Shown here: positions 14,825-23,423 of the stretch, in pieces
How positions within the stretch are numbered: position 1 is the stretch's first letter
Layout of the letters: each line of letters starts with the position of its first letter
Translations under genes and position numbers: made by a program
The notes under the pieces: model-generated
Told to the model about the DNA's origin: nothing
Database searches by the model: none
The model's input: the letters and a program-made list of their open reading frames with translations, nothing else
Origin: Kiritimatiellia bacterium
Lineage (GTDB): Bacteria > Verrucomicrobiota > Kiritimatiellia > JAFGHX01
Length of the DNA: 41,057 nt
Direction of reading: 5' to 3'
Assembly (NCBI GenBank): GCA_016929905.1
Contig: JAFGHX010000044.1
Span: 1-41,057 of the forward strand

Positions 14825-15194
14825 CGGGCCCACCAGGGCGCTCCGCGCCCTCGGCGAACGTCACCACGTCTCCCTCCCTCAATGCATCTTCCGCCAGCCA
14901 GCCGGCTTCCAGTTCCAGCACGGCCTTCGCCTTCAGCCCGCCGAACGCCATGCGGTTCGGCCGCAGGTTCCGGACGACTTTCACGATGCGGTCTTCTCTC
15001 GAGAGGAAGAAGACATCCAGCGCAAAACGCACGGCGAACGTGTGGATGGCGCTGCACGGGCGCAGATAAACCCCGCGCCCCGCGCCGAGCGATTTCCGGC
15101 CCAGCACCCCGACGGAGCGCTCCGCGAAGGTCGTGAGCCGCTCTACCTTCGCCACCACCGTCCTTCCGTCTTTCTGGAGTGTCGCCGTCTTCAT
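14811..15194 (-). CDS. DUF192 (UPF0127) family protein
   Basis: 127 residues, small beta-sandwich family of unknown function. The family core is clear: ERSVGVLGRKSLGAGRGVYL, the CSAIHTFAVRFALDVFFLS segment (canonical I-H-T-x-x-M-x-F-x-I-D-V-x-F) and VLELEAGWLAEDALREGDVV. Many DUF192 proteins carry a signal or lipoprotein peptide; this one starts directly with MKTATLQKDGRTVV. The frame stays open far upstream to 16163 but that is antisense to the regulator gene, so the ATG at 15194 is the sensible start. It converges on the PEGA gene with a 14-base overlap at the 3' ends. Confidence 0.85.
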   Translation of the reverse strand: MKTATLQKDGRTVVAKVERLTTFAERSVGVLGRKSLGAGRGVYLRPCSAIHTFAVRFALDVFFLSREDRIVKVVRNLRPNRMAFGGLKAKAVLELEAGWLAEDALREGDVVTFAEGAERPGGPVNSS

Positions 15195-15350
15195 GAGTGT
15201 GGCCGGACAACGGGCTCGTCGGATTTCGGCGCCCGGATGCCGTCGCCTCCTGCTCATACAGCAGAAAAGGCGCCGGGACAAGACCAGAACGGACGGCCGG
15301 CGCCACGGGTACATCCGGACCGCCCCCCCCCGCACGCGTCCGGCGCCGCC

Positions 15351-15397
15351 GTGCGGGCCCGTGCCCGTCCGTGCTTGTCCGTGTCTGTCCGTGTTCC
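15351..15397 (+). repeat. 10-bp tandem repeat GTGYYYGTCC
   Basis: Consecutive 10-bp units GTGCGGGCCC, GTGCCCGTCC, GTGCTTGTCC, GTGTCTGTCC and a partial GTGTTCC, i.e. GTCCGTG at one-helical-turn spacing. It ends eight bases before the -35 box of the response-regulator promoter. The rest of 15195-15497 shows nothing else beyond that promoter. Confidence 0.7.
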
Positions 15398-15404
15398 CCG
15401 CCTG

Positions 15405-15433
15405 TTGCGCCGCACGGGCAGGCGTGTTAGATT
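15405..15433 (+). promoter_or_regulatory. Putative promoter of the two-component operon
   Basis: TTGCGC (15405-15410), 17 bp, TAGATT (15428-15433) within GTGTTAGATT. It leaves a leader of about 60 bases before the ATG at 15498. The adjacent 10-bp repeats could be regulator sites. Confidence 0.4.
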
Positions 15434-15497
15434 CTCGGCCGGGCGGGCGGCGGACAGCCCGGGGCGGCCGGCCGGACTGCCGCCGCATCCCTATCTC

Positions 15498-16208
15498 ATG
15501 AGAAGGCAGCGCATACTCCTGATCGACGACGAGCAGCACATCATCGATGTGGTCGTCTACATTCTGGAGGAAAACGGATTCGAGGTGCTGACGGCGCTGG
15601 ACGGCGACGCGGGCCTGCGCCGCTTTCACGAAGGGGCGCCGGACCTGATCGTTCTGGACCTGAACCTGCCGGGGATTGCGGGCATGGCCCTGTTCCACGA
15701 GATGCGGCGCGCGCGGCCGAACGTGCCGATCATCATGCTGACCTCGCGCGGCGAGGAGATCGACCGGGTGCTTGGCCTGGAGATGGGCGCGGACGATTAC
15801 GTGACGAAACCATTCAGCCCGCGCGAGCTGGCCGCGCGCGTCAAGTCCGTGCTGCGCCGGACCCTGAGCGTACCGCGCGACGAACCGCAGAAACATCTGA
15901 GCCACGGGCCGATCCGCATGGATTGCGAGGCGTTCGCCTTCGTCTATTTCGGGCGGCAGGTCCAGCTCTCGCGCGCGGAATTCAAGCTGATGGAATGCCT
16001 TGTGCGTTTTCCGGCCCGCGTCTTCACGCGCGACGTGCTGATCGATCGGATCTATGACGGTGAGCATTTCGTCACCGATCGCAGCGTTGATGCCCACATC
16101 AAGCGGATCCGCCGGAAACTGGCCGAGATTCGGGCGGAGCCGGACGCCATTGAGACCGTGCACGGGCTGGGCTACAAACTGAACTCGAACCTCGAGGCCG
16201 CGACATGA
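15498..16208 (+). CDS. OmpR/PhoB-family response regulator
   Basis: 236 residues. Receiver domain 1-120 with D10-D11, the phosphoacceptor D54 in LIVLDLNLPG, T82 and K104 (VTKPFSP). The C-terminal winged-helix DNA-binding domain (about 135-230) has the expected ...LSRAEFKLMECLVRFPARVFTRDVLIDRIYD, SVDAHIKRIRRKL and GLGYKL motifs. It would be phosphorylated by the kinase encoded next, whose ATG overlaps its stop (ATGA). The DNA-binding type usually recognises direct repeats about 10-11 bp apart; such repeats lie downstream at 17773-17799. The ATG at 15498 is the only start that gives a normal receiver N-terminus, although no ribosome binding site is evident. Confidence 0.95.
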   Translation: MRRQRILLIDDEQHIIDVVVYILEENGFEVLTALDGDAGLRRFHEGAPDLIVLDLNLPGIAGMALFHEMRRARPNVPIIMLTSRGEEIDRVLGLEMGADDYVTKPFSPRELAARVKSVLRRTLSVPRDEPQKHLSHGPIRMDCEAFAFVYFGRQVQLSRAEFKLMECLVRFPARVFTRDVLIDRIYDGEHFVTDRSVDAHIKRIRRKLAEIRAEPDAIETVHGLGYKLNSNLEAAT

Positions 16209-17626
16209 TCAGCATCCGCTGGAAGATCATCCTGCTCTGCCTCGTCACCGTGGTGCTGCCGGTCGCGTTCCTGAACCGGTACATGATCGGGTTCTTCGAC
16301 GCGTTCACGCGCCGGAACCTCGAGGAGCATATGATCGACAATGCGTTCCTTATCGGGCAGGAGTACAAGGCCGCGCTCGAGGAGGGGGGGCGGCTGACGG
16401 GCCCCAGGCTGGACCAGCTTCAGACGCTGCTTTCGGAATACAGCGCGGAGGTGGACGCGCGCATCCAGTTGCTGTCCGAGACCGGCGTCGTCGTGCTGGA
16501 CTCGGAGCCGGGCGGCGAGGTCGGCCGCGACCTGTCGCACCTGCCGGAGGTCGACAAGGCCTTGACGGGCGTGTACAAGGCGCGTTGCGCGCTGACGCCC
16601 GACCGCAAGTACATGTTCTACTACACGGCGCTCCCGATCAAGCGGGAGGGCAGGCTGATCGGCGTGGCGTACCTGCATCGCCACACCAGCCCGATCATCC
16701 GGGCCATCAACGCGATGGTGCGCCACCAGCGTATCACGACGGGCGTCGCCGTGGCGCTCGCCGCGCTCGTCGCCTTCTTCCTGGGCCACACGATGACGCG
16801 CCGGCTCCGGCGGCTGACGGCGGCCACGACCCGGTTCGCGAAGGGCGAGGCGCCGATGCCGGTGCAGGTGCGCGGCCGCGACGAGATCGCGGAGCTGGGC
16901 GCCGCCGTCAACCAGATGGCCGACGAGCTCTACAGGCGCAACCAGTACAACCGGGAGTTCATTTCCACCGTCACCCACGAACTGAAGATGCCGCTCACCG
17001 CGATCAAGGGCGCCGCCGAGCTGCTGGATCAGGGCGCGGTCGAGAACGAGAAGGCGCGCACCAAGTTCCTGTCCAACATCCGCTACGAAGTGGACCGCAT
17101 GATCCGCATGGTGTGGGAACTCGGCGAGTTGACCAAGCTGGACGTCGAGACGCTGCGCGGGCAGAAGGAGAAGACCGACTATGGCGCGTTTGTCGGCGAG
17201 GTGCTCGACCGGCTGATGCCGACCTTCGACCAGGCGCACGCCCGGCTCGTCCCTGCCATCCCCGAGGAAACGTTCACCACCCTGATCGTCCGCGGCCGGA
17301 TCGAGCAGGTGATCTCGAACCTGCTCGAGAACGCATTCCGCTACACGCCCGTCTCCGGCGACGTGCACCTCGTCGTCGAGCGGGGCGAGGGCAAGACCGT
17401 GCGCACCTCCGTCCGCGACAGCGGGCCCGGCATTCCCGAGGCGAATATCGAGAAGATCTGGGACCGGTTCTTCACGACCGAGCCGAAAGACGTGCCCAAA
17501 GACTACGGCAGCGGGCTCGGCCTCTCGATCGCCAAGACGATCGTGCAGAATCATCAGGGCCGGATCTGGGTCGAGAGCCGGCCCGGCGAGGGCGCCTGCT
17601 TCTCGTTCACCTTGCCGCTGGCGTGA
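16205..17626 (+). CDS. Sensor histidine kinase
   Basis: 473 residues. Transmembrane helix 1 (about 6-24), an extracytoplasmic sensor of about 150 residues (with LLSETGVVVLDSEPGGEVG, a Cache/CreC-like strand pattern), helix 2 (about 178-198), HAMP, then HisKA with H258 in STVTHELKMPLTAIKG and a HATPase domain (N box NLLENAFRYTP, G1 DSGPGIP, F box RFFT, G2 GSGLGLSIAK). The layout resembles CreC/BaeS-type envelope sensors. It lies in one operon with the regulator and directly before the alpha-2-macroglobulin/PBP1C genes, which suggests a cell-envelope signal; the ligand is unknown. A 12-bp repeat cluster overlaps its stop codon. Confidence 0.93.
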   Translation: MISIRWKIILLCLVTVVLPVAFLNRYMIGFFDAFTRRNLEEHMIDNAFLIGQEYKAALEEGGRLTGPRLDQLQTLLSEYSAEVDARIQLLSETGVVVLDSEPGGEVGRDLSHLPEVDKALTGVYKARCALTPDRKYMFYYTALPIKREGRLIGVAYLHRHTSPIIRAINAMVRHQRITTGVAVALAALVAFFLGHTMTRRLRRLTAATTRFAKGEAPMPVQVRGRDEIAELGAAVNQMADELYRRNQYNREFISTVTHELKMPLTAIKGAAELLDQGAVENEKARTKFLSNIRYEVDRMIRMVWELGELTKLDVETLRGQKEKTDYGAFVGEVLDRLMPTFDQAHARLVPAIPEETFTTLIVRGRIEQVISNLLENAFRYTPVSGDVHLVVERGEGKTVRTSVRDSGPGIPEANIEKIWDRFFTTEPKDVPKDYGSGLGLSIAKTIVQNHQGRIWVESRPGEGACFSFTLPLA

Positions 17627-17664
17627 AACTTGCTCGAGAACTTACTCGGGAACTTGCTCGAAAT
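17625..17664 (+). repeat. 12-bp tandem repeat AACTTGCTCGAG, copy 2
   Basis: Three exact-length units from 17628: AACTTGCTCGAG, AACTTACTCGGG, AACTTGCTCGAA. The cluster begins at the stop codon of the kinase gene. The same units are seen at 2092-2183, 40880-40908 and (decayed) 27806-27826. Confidence 0.85.
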
Positions 17665-17717
17665 TGGACGTTTGGCCTACGGGTCTTCGACCCAGTTTGC
17701 TGCCAGCCCGCCTGTAA

Positions 17718-17732
17718 GGGGATAAAGTCCCC
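17718..17732 (+). other. Small perfect hairpin after the kinase gene
   Basis: GGGGA-TAAAG-TCCCC, a 5-bp stem with a five-base loop. It is followed by mixed sequence, not T-rich, so a terminator is doubtful. Confidence 0.35.
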
Positions 17733-17772
17733 ACCCGTGCTCTCCGGCGCCGCGCCGCGCGCCGTCACACTC

Positions 17773-17799
17773 TTGTCACAACTTGTCATGCCGTTGTCG
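17773..17799 (+). promoter_or_regulatory. Three TTGTC[AG] direct repeats, candidate OmpR-family binding site
   Basis: TTGTCA at 17773, TTGTCA at 17783 and TTGTCG at 17794: starts 10 and 11 bases apart, one helical turn, in the same orientation. They lie in the 339-bp gap between the kinase and the alpha-2-macroglobulin gene (17627-17965), which otherwise holds the 12-bp repeats, one small hairpin and no evident -35/-10 pair. OmpR/PhoB-type regulators bind this kind of array. Confidence 0.45.
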
Positions 17800-17965
17800 T
17801 CACGGTGTCTCAAGCCGGCGTCATCCTTCTCCCAACCTGCTGCATCCGGCAGGCGCACAGACAACTTTCGCCGAGCGCTGCAGTGCCCCGCAACTCGGAT
17901 CCGTCAGCTGCCCGTCGCGGCGGAGCTGTACGTGAAGGCGGACGGGTTGAAGGGGGAAACGGACG

Positions 17966-20900
17966 ATGTCATTCTGCGCAACGCTCAACCGCGGGAAATG
18001 GTTCCTGCTCGCACTCGCCTTTCTGGGGGTGAACAGCACCGCCGTCTATCTGTACGCCACGCGCATGCGCGCGACGTACGTGCGGGTCGTGCGTTTCACG
18101 CCGGAGTCCGGCCTGGTTTCGGGCCGCACGGTGTTGCGGTGGCTGTTCTCGGTGCCCATGGCCGCCAACGGGGCGGCGCGGCCCGATCCGGATTGGTGCC
18201 CCGTAAAGCTGATTCCCGAGACGGACGGCGTCTTCCGGTGGGTGCGGCCCAACGAGCTGGCCTTTCGGCCGGCGGCCCCGTGGCCGGGCTGCACGCGGTA
18301 CAGGGCCGTGTTGAGCGACGGGCTGCAGGCGGCGGACGGGCGCGGGATCGAGGGCCCGCGCTGCTTCGAGTTCCGCTCCGACCCGTTGCGCCTGTGCCGC
18401 GCCGAGCAGGTCGATTTCCTGCCGTTGTCCCGCGTCACGGTGAAGCTTGTCTTCAGCGATCCCGTCGTACCGGCTCAGCTTCGGGCACACCTCTCGGTGT
18501 TGAGCGCGGCGGGGGCGGTTCTGCCGCACGAGGTGCGCGGCGAGCGGTCTTCCAGGACCCAGACGCTCACGATAGCCGACGTGGCGGGCGAAGAGATCGT
18601 GGTCGTGTTGCGCCAAGGCCTGCAGAGCGCGGCGGGCCCGCTCGGCCTGGAAACCGACCTGCGGCAGCCGCTCAAACTCTCGCGCGACCTGCGCGTGCAG
18701 GGAATCCGCCCGTTTCTGAACGGATTTTCGACCCCGGCCGTCCGGCTCTCGTTCAACCTGCCCATCGACGTGACGACCGCGGGCGAGTTCATTCACGTCA
18801 GCCCGCACGTGGCGACGGTCGTGGAGGCCTGCTACGGCTGGTATGGCGAGAGCGACTACCGCCTCGTCGGCCCGTTCGAGCCCGGCCGGTCCTACACCGT
18901 GACGCTGGCGACCGGGCTCAAGAGCACGGCCGGCTCCGCCCTGGAGCGGGACGTCACGCGCACCGTGTACTTTCCCGATGCGGAGCCGGCGCTCGAGTTC
19001 GACACGGCGGGGCACTACATGTCGCCGCGCGGCGGCATGCGGATTCCGTTCAAGATGATGAACGTCAGGACCTGCAAGGCAACCGTTCAGCGCATCTACG
19101 CCAACAACCTGGTCCAGCTCGCCATGCGGCGCGGGAACCGCTACAGCAGCTACTACGGCCCCGATCACCAGGGGCTCAGCCGCGTGATCGCCGAGCGGAC
19201 GCTGCCCGGCACGGCTGAACCGAACAAGGTGGAGGAGCGTATCTTCGACGTCGGTGAAATCCTGCGCGAGCAGTGCGGTGCGTTCCACATCGAATTGCAC
19301 GACGAGGAGAATGCCCACGCGGCACACTATCTGGTCGTGAGCGATATCGGCGTCAGCGTCAAGTGTGCGCGGGCCGGCCTGCTGGTCTGGGCCAACGCGC
19401 TGCGCAGCCTGGAGCCCGTCGAGGGCGCGGATGTGAAGGTGTTTTCGGAGGAGAACCAGCTCCTGTTGCACGGACAGACCGACCGGCAGGGCATGGCCCT
19501 GTTCGAACGCGAGCCGGCCGAACCGGACGGCGAGCCGTTCCTCGTGCTGGTGCAGAAAGGGGAGGACCTCACGTTTCTGACGCTGGGCGAATCTCGAGTC
19601 GATATCAAGGGGACCGGCACGGGCCGCCCGTACCTGGAGACGGGGTACGAGGCCTATATCTTCACGGACCGCGGCATCTACCGGCCGGGCGAAACGGCGC
19701 ATGTGAAGGCGGTCGTGCGCGGGCTCGGCCTATCGTGCCCGGAACCGTTCCCTGTCGAGCTGCGCGTCTTCCGCCCCGACGGGCGTCCGATGCGGACCGT
19801 GCCCGGCCTGTTGACGTCCCGCGGCACGGCGGAGTGCGAAATCGTCTGGCCGGAATTCGCGCCGACCGGCCTCTACGTGCTGCGGCTCGGCATTCCGGGC
19901 GTAGCCGACGCGCTGGGCCAGACCGGGGTGGCCGTGGAGGAATTCGTGCCCGCCCAGATCCGCGTCACGCTGGAGACCGACGCCTCGCGTCTGGCGGCGG
20001 GCGAGCCGCTCGAACTGGGCGTGCGCGCGGAGCACCTGTTCGGCAGCCCGGCGGCCGGGCTGCCCGTTGCCGGGCACATCGAATTCGCGGCTCAGCCGTT
20101 CACGGCCGGGTCATGGCCGGACTACCAGTTCGGCGACGGGACGAGAACGTTCTCCGTCATTTCCAAGGCGCTGGGCGAGAACGTGCTGGACAGCGACGGG
20201 CGCGCCGCCTTCTTCACGCGGGCCTCGCCCGAGTGGCGCCCGCCCGCGGCGGTGCGGGCGTCGGTCTACGCCACCGTGACCGATATCAGCGGCCGGGCCG
20301 TTACGGGGCATGCCGCCCGGACGATCGACGTCTATCCGTTCTACATCGGGATCCGGCGGGCGGCAACCGCGCTCGAAGACGGCAAGGTGCAGCGGTTCGA
20401 TATCCGCACCGTGTGCCCGGACGGTACGCTTCACACGGCGGCCGATCGCCTCGAGGCCGCCGTCTACAAGCTGACATGGGTCTCCGTGCTCAAGAAGGAC
20501 GCCGCCCAGCACTATCGCTACCAGTCCGAGGAGCAGGCGGTCCCGCTCCTGCCGGCCGCCGCCCTCGCCCTCGACGCGGGCTGCGCGTCATTTGCGTTCA
20601 CGCCGCGGGGCGCCGGCGCCTACCGCCTCTGTCTGCGCGATCCCGTCTCCGACACGGCCTCCTCGCTCGAAGTCTACATCAGTTCGCCGGACCAGTCCTG
20701 GAACGCGTGGTCGATGGAAGCGCCCGACGTCGTCGAATTGAGTCTCGACAAGGACCGCTACGCGGCGGGTGAGACGGCGACGCTGGCGATCAAGGCGCCG
20801 TTCACGGGCAAAGCGCTCGTCAGCGTCGAGTCCACGCGCGTGCTCTGGCACCGTGTTCTGGAGTTGGCGGCCAACACGGCCCGGGTGGAGATCCCGGTCG

Positions 20901-23422
20901 GAGCGGAGTACGGGCCGAACGCCTACTGTTGTGTCAGCCTGATCCGGCCGGTGCGGCCGGAGGCGAACTGGAGCCCGCACCGCGCGGTTGGCGCCGTGCC
21001 GCTGACCGTGGACGCGACCGCGCGGCGGCTGAAGGTGGAGTTGCGGTGCGTGGAGCAGATGCGCCCGAACGGCGTGCTGGAACTGGGCGTGCGCGTGCGT
21101 GACGCGGCCGGCGCGCCGGCGGACTCGGAGCTGGTCGTCGCCGCGGTGGATGAGGGGATCTGCATGCTGACGGACTTCGAGACGCCCGATCCGTTCGCCT
21201 TTTTCACCGCGCGCCGCGCGCTCCGTGTCGCCCTCCACGACCTCTACGCCTGCCTGATGCCGGAACTCGTCGACGGCGCGGTCGGCGGGACGCCTGCCAG
21301 TCCGGGCGGGGGAGCCGGATTCAACCTGCGCCGGCGCCTGAACCCCGTCCGGGCGCGGCGGTTCAAGCCGGTCGCCCTGTGGGCGTCGCGTACGACGGCC
21401 GGCGGCGAGGAGGAGACGCGCGTGCAGCTCCGTGTTCCGGAATTCACGGGGACGCTGCGGCTGATGGCCGTCGCCGTCGCGAAGGACCGGTTCGGATCCG
21501 CGACTCGCGCCGTGCAGGTGCGGCGACCGTTGATCGTGCAGAGCAGTCTGCCCCGTTTCGTCGCGCCCGGCGACCGGTTCGAGTTTCCCGTGCGGCTTAT
21601 CAATGAGGGCGAGGCCGGCGGCGAGGCCGTTGTCGGCGTCGCGTGCCGCGGCCCGCTCTCGCTCGACGGCGGGCAGGAGCGCGTCGAACAAACCGTACCT
21701 GTCGGCCGGGGCCAGAGCACGAACCTCGTGTTCGCGCTGGCGGCGCGGCCGGTACCCGGGCGGGCGCAGTGCCGGCTGAGCGTCACGATGGGGCCGGAAC
21801 ACGTCGAGGAAGAGATCGAGTTGCCTGTCCGGCCGCCCGCGCCGCTCGTCAGCGTGTGCGGCGCGGGCTCGGTCGAGCCGGGCCGCACGGCTGCCGTTCC
21901 AACGGGCGCGGCGTGGCTGGCCGGTACCGGCCGTACGGAACTCTGGCTCTCGGGGCTGCCCGGCGTCAAACTCGGCGGCAGCCTCGACTACCTGCTGCGT
22001 TACCCCTACGGCTGCCTGGAGCAGACCACCTCCACGGCCCTCCCGTTGCTGTATCTGGCCGAATTGGCGGAGCGGCTGTACCCCGGCTGGCTGACGCGGG
22101 AGGACGTTGGCGGGCGCGTCCGCGCCGGTATCGAGCGGCTGCTGGCCATGCAGCGCTATGACGGCAGCTTCTCCTTGTGGCCCGGTGGCGACGCGTACGT
22201 GTGGGGTTCCGTCTACGCCGTCCATTTCCTGGCCGAAGCGCGCAAGGCGGGCTATGACGTGCCGGCCGACCGCCTGGAAGCGGCCTGCGCGTTCCTCGAG
22301 AAATGGCTTGCGGGGCGGGCAGGCCATGTGCGGGCCGATGGCTGCCGCATAAGGGAGAATCTGGCCTACGACCGGGCCTACGCCTGCCTGGCGCTCGCGA
22401 CAGCGGGCAAGCCGCAACACGGATGGGTCGCACGCCTGGAGGAACAGGCCGACGGCTCGGACCGCGGTACGCTGGCCAACATCGCCGCCGCCCTGGCCGC
22501 CGGCGGCCGGCGTCGGGAAGCGTCGGCCTGTCTGGACCGCATCGGCGCCGGCCCCGTCGGCCGGCAGCCCCGCGAGATTGGGGGCAGCCTGCGCTCCACG
22601 GTGAGAGACGACGCCGTGCTGCTCGCCACATGGCTGGAACTGGATCCCAGCCACGCCTGTATCCCTTTGTTCGTTCGGCGGCTCGAGGCGGCGCAGGAGG
22701 GCGGACGCTGGCCGACCACTCAGGAGAACGCGATGGCCGTGATGGCACTCGGCAAGTACTGCGCCCGCCTGGCAGGCGAGCGCAAGCCGGTCACCGGCGC
22801 ACTGCGCTGGACTGGCGCGGGCGGTTCTTCCGTTGCCGGGGACGGCGACATCGGCTTCGAAAACGAAGATGAATGGCATCGCGTTGCCGAAGGCGACGAA
22901 AGTACAAGTTTCCAGATCCGGAACACCGGCCGCGGCCCCGTCTACTACTGCTGGAAGGCCGACGGCGTGCCGGCCGACGGGCGGGTCCCGGAAATCGACC
23001 GTGGCCTCAAGATCCGCCGTTCCGTTCTGGACAGGGCCGGCCGGCCGCTTCCCTCTCGCCCGCTCGTGCAGGGCGAGCTGGTCGTGGTGAAACTCGAAAT
23101 CGAGGCGGGCAGCGAGCTGGACAACATCGTCGTGGAAGACCTGCTGCCCGGCGGCCTGGAAATCGAGAACGCCAGCCTCTCGATTTCCGAGACGATCGCC
23201 TGGGTGCGCGACCGGCAGACGCTCACTCCCGAGCACACCGACGTTCGAGACGACCGCTTGCTGGCGTTCACCGGCGCGCTGACCGGGCGCCATGTGTACT
23301 ATTATGCCGCCCGCGCCGTGACGAAAGGCGATTTTGTGTGGCCTGCCGTCCAGGCCTCGTGCATGTACGACCCGGAACTCAAGAGCGTGAACGGCGCGCA
23401 CCGCGTGCGGGTGGGGGAGTGA
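17966..23422 (+). CDS. Bacterial alpha-2-macroglobulin with intact thioester
   Basis: 1818 residues, the usual size of bacterial alpha-2-macroglobulins. The N-terminus has a signal anchor or signal peptide (GKWFLLALAFLGVNSTAVYLYA), without a lipobox cysteine. Recognisable parts in order: N-terminal MG-like beta domains; the MG2 motif YIFTDRGIYRPGETAHVKA (about 565-590); the macroglobulin core with ELVVAAVDEGICML; the RVPEFTGTLRLMAVAVAKDRFG segment; and the thioester domain PYG-C1350-L-E-Q1353-TTS. The Cys and Gln needed for the covalent protease trap are both present. These proteins trap foreign proteases in the periplasm. The PBP1C gene begins one base after its stop, the same pairing as yfhM-pbpC in Escherichia coli. 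GGGGGAAACGGACG precedes the ATG. Confidence 0.95.
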   Translation: MSFCATLNRGKWFLLALAFLGVNSTAVYLYATRMRATYVRVVRFTPESGLVSGRTVLRWLFSVPMAANGAARPDPDWCPVKLIPETDGVFRWVRPNELAFRPAAPWPGCTRYRAVLSDGLQAADGRGIEGPRCFEFRSDPLRLCRAEQVDFLPLSRVTVKLVFSDPVVPAQLRAHLSVLSAAGAVLPHEVRGERSSRTQTLTIADVAGEEIVVVLRQGLQSAAGPLGLETDLRQPLKLSRDLRVQGIRPFLNGFSTPAVRLSFNLPIDVTTAGEFIHVSPHVATVVEACYGWYGESDYRLVGPFEPGRSYTVTLATGLKSTAGSALERDVTRTVYFPDAEPALEFDTAGHYMSPRGGMRIPFKMMNVRTCKATVQRIYANNLVQLAMRRGNRYSSYYGPDHQGLSRVIAERTLPGTAEPNKVEERIFDVGEILREQCGAFHIELHDEENAHAAHYLVVSDIGVSVKCARAGLLVWANALRSLEPVEGADVKVFSEENQLLLHGQTDRQGMALFEREPAEPDGEPFLVLVQKGEDLTFLTLGESRVDIKGTGTGRPYLETGYEAYIFTDRGIYRPGETAHVKAVVRGLGLSCPEPFPVELRVFRPDGRPMRTVPGLLTSRGTAECEIVWPEFAPTGLYVLRLGIPGVADALGQTGVAVEEFVPAQIRVTLETDASRLAAGEPLELGVRAEHLFGSPAAGLPVAGHIEFAAQPFTAGSWPDYQFGDGTRTFSVISKALGENVLDSDGRAAFFTRASPEWRPPAAVRASVYATVTDISGRAVTGHAARTIDVYPFYIGIRRAATALEDGKVQRFDIRTVCPDGTLHTAADRLEAAVYKLTWVSVLKKDAAQHYRYQSEEQAVPLLPAAALALDAGCASFAFTPRGAGAYRLCLRDPVSDTASSLEVYISSPDQSWNAWSMEAPDVVELSLDKDRYAAGETATLAIKAPFTGKALVSVESTRVLWHRVLELAANTARVEIPVGAEYGPNAYCCVSLIRPVRPEANWSPHRAVGAVPLTVDATARRLKVELRCVEQMRPNGVLELGVRVRDAAGAPADSELVVAAVDEGICMLTDFETPDPFAFFTARRALRVALHDLYACLMPELVDGAVGGTPASPGGGAGFNLRRRLNPVRARRFKPVALWASRTTAGGEEETRVQLRVPEFTGTLRLMAVAVAKDRFGSATRAVQVRRPLIVQSSLPRFVAPGDRFEFPVRLINEGEAGGEAVVGVACRGPLSLDGGQERVEQTVPVGRGQSTNLVFALAARPVPGRAQCRLSVTMGPEHVEEEIELPVRPPAPLVSVCGAGSVEPGRTAAVPTGAAWLAGTGRTELWLSGLPGVKLGGSLDYLLRYPYGCLEQTTSTALPLLYLAELAERLYPGWLTREDVGGRVRAGIERLLAMQRYDGSFSLWPGGDAYVWGSVYAVHFLAEARKAGYDVPADRLEAACAFLEKWLAGRAGHVRADGCRIRENLAYDRAYACLALATAGKPQHGWVARLEEQADGSDRGTLANIAAALAAGGRRREASACLDRIGAGPVGRQPREIGGSLRSTVRDDAVLLATWLELDPSHACIPLFVRRLEAAQEGGRWPTTQENAMAVMALGKYCARLAGERKPVTGALRWTGAGGSSVAGDGDIGFENEDEWHRVAEGDESTSFQIRNTGRGPVYYCWKADGVPADGRVPEIDRGLKIRRSVLDRAGRPLPSRPLVQGELVVVKLEIEAGSELDNIVVEDLLPGGLEIENASLSISETIAWVRDRQTLTPEHTDVRDDRLLAFTGALTGRHVYYYAARAVTKGDFVWPAVQASCMYDPELKSVNGAHRVRVGE

Positions 23423-23423
23423 C

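Noticed and set aside
15351..15397. CRISPR array
   Set aside because: The units are 10-bp contiguous repeats with no spacers; no CRISPR-like repeat-spacer structure and no cas genes occur in the window.
16585..19218. An 877-codon plus-strand frame crossing from the kinase into the alpha-2-macroglobulin gene
   Set aside because: It is out of frame with both recognised genes and R/G/A-rich.
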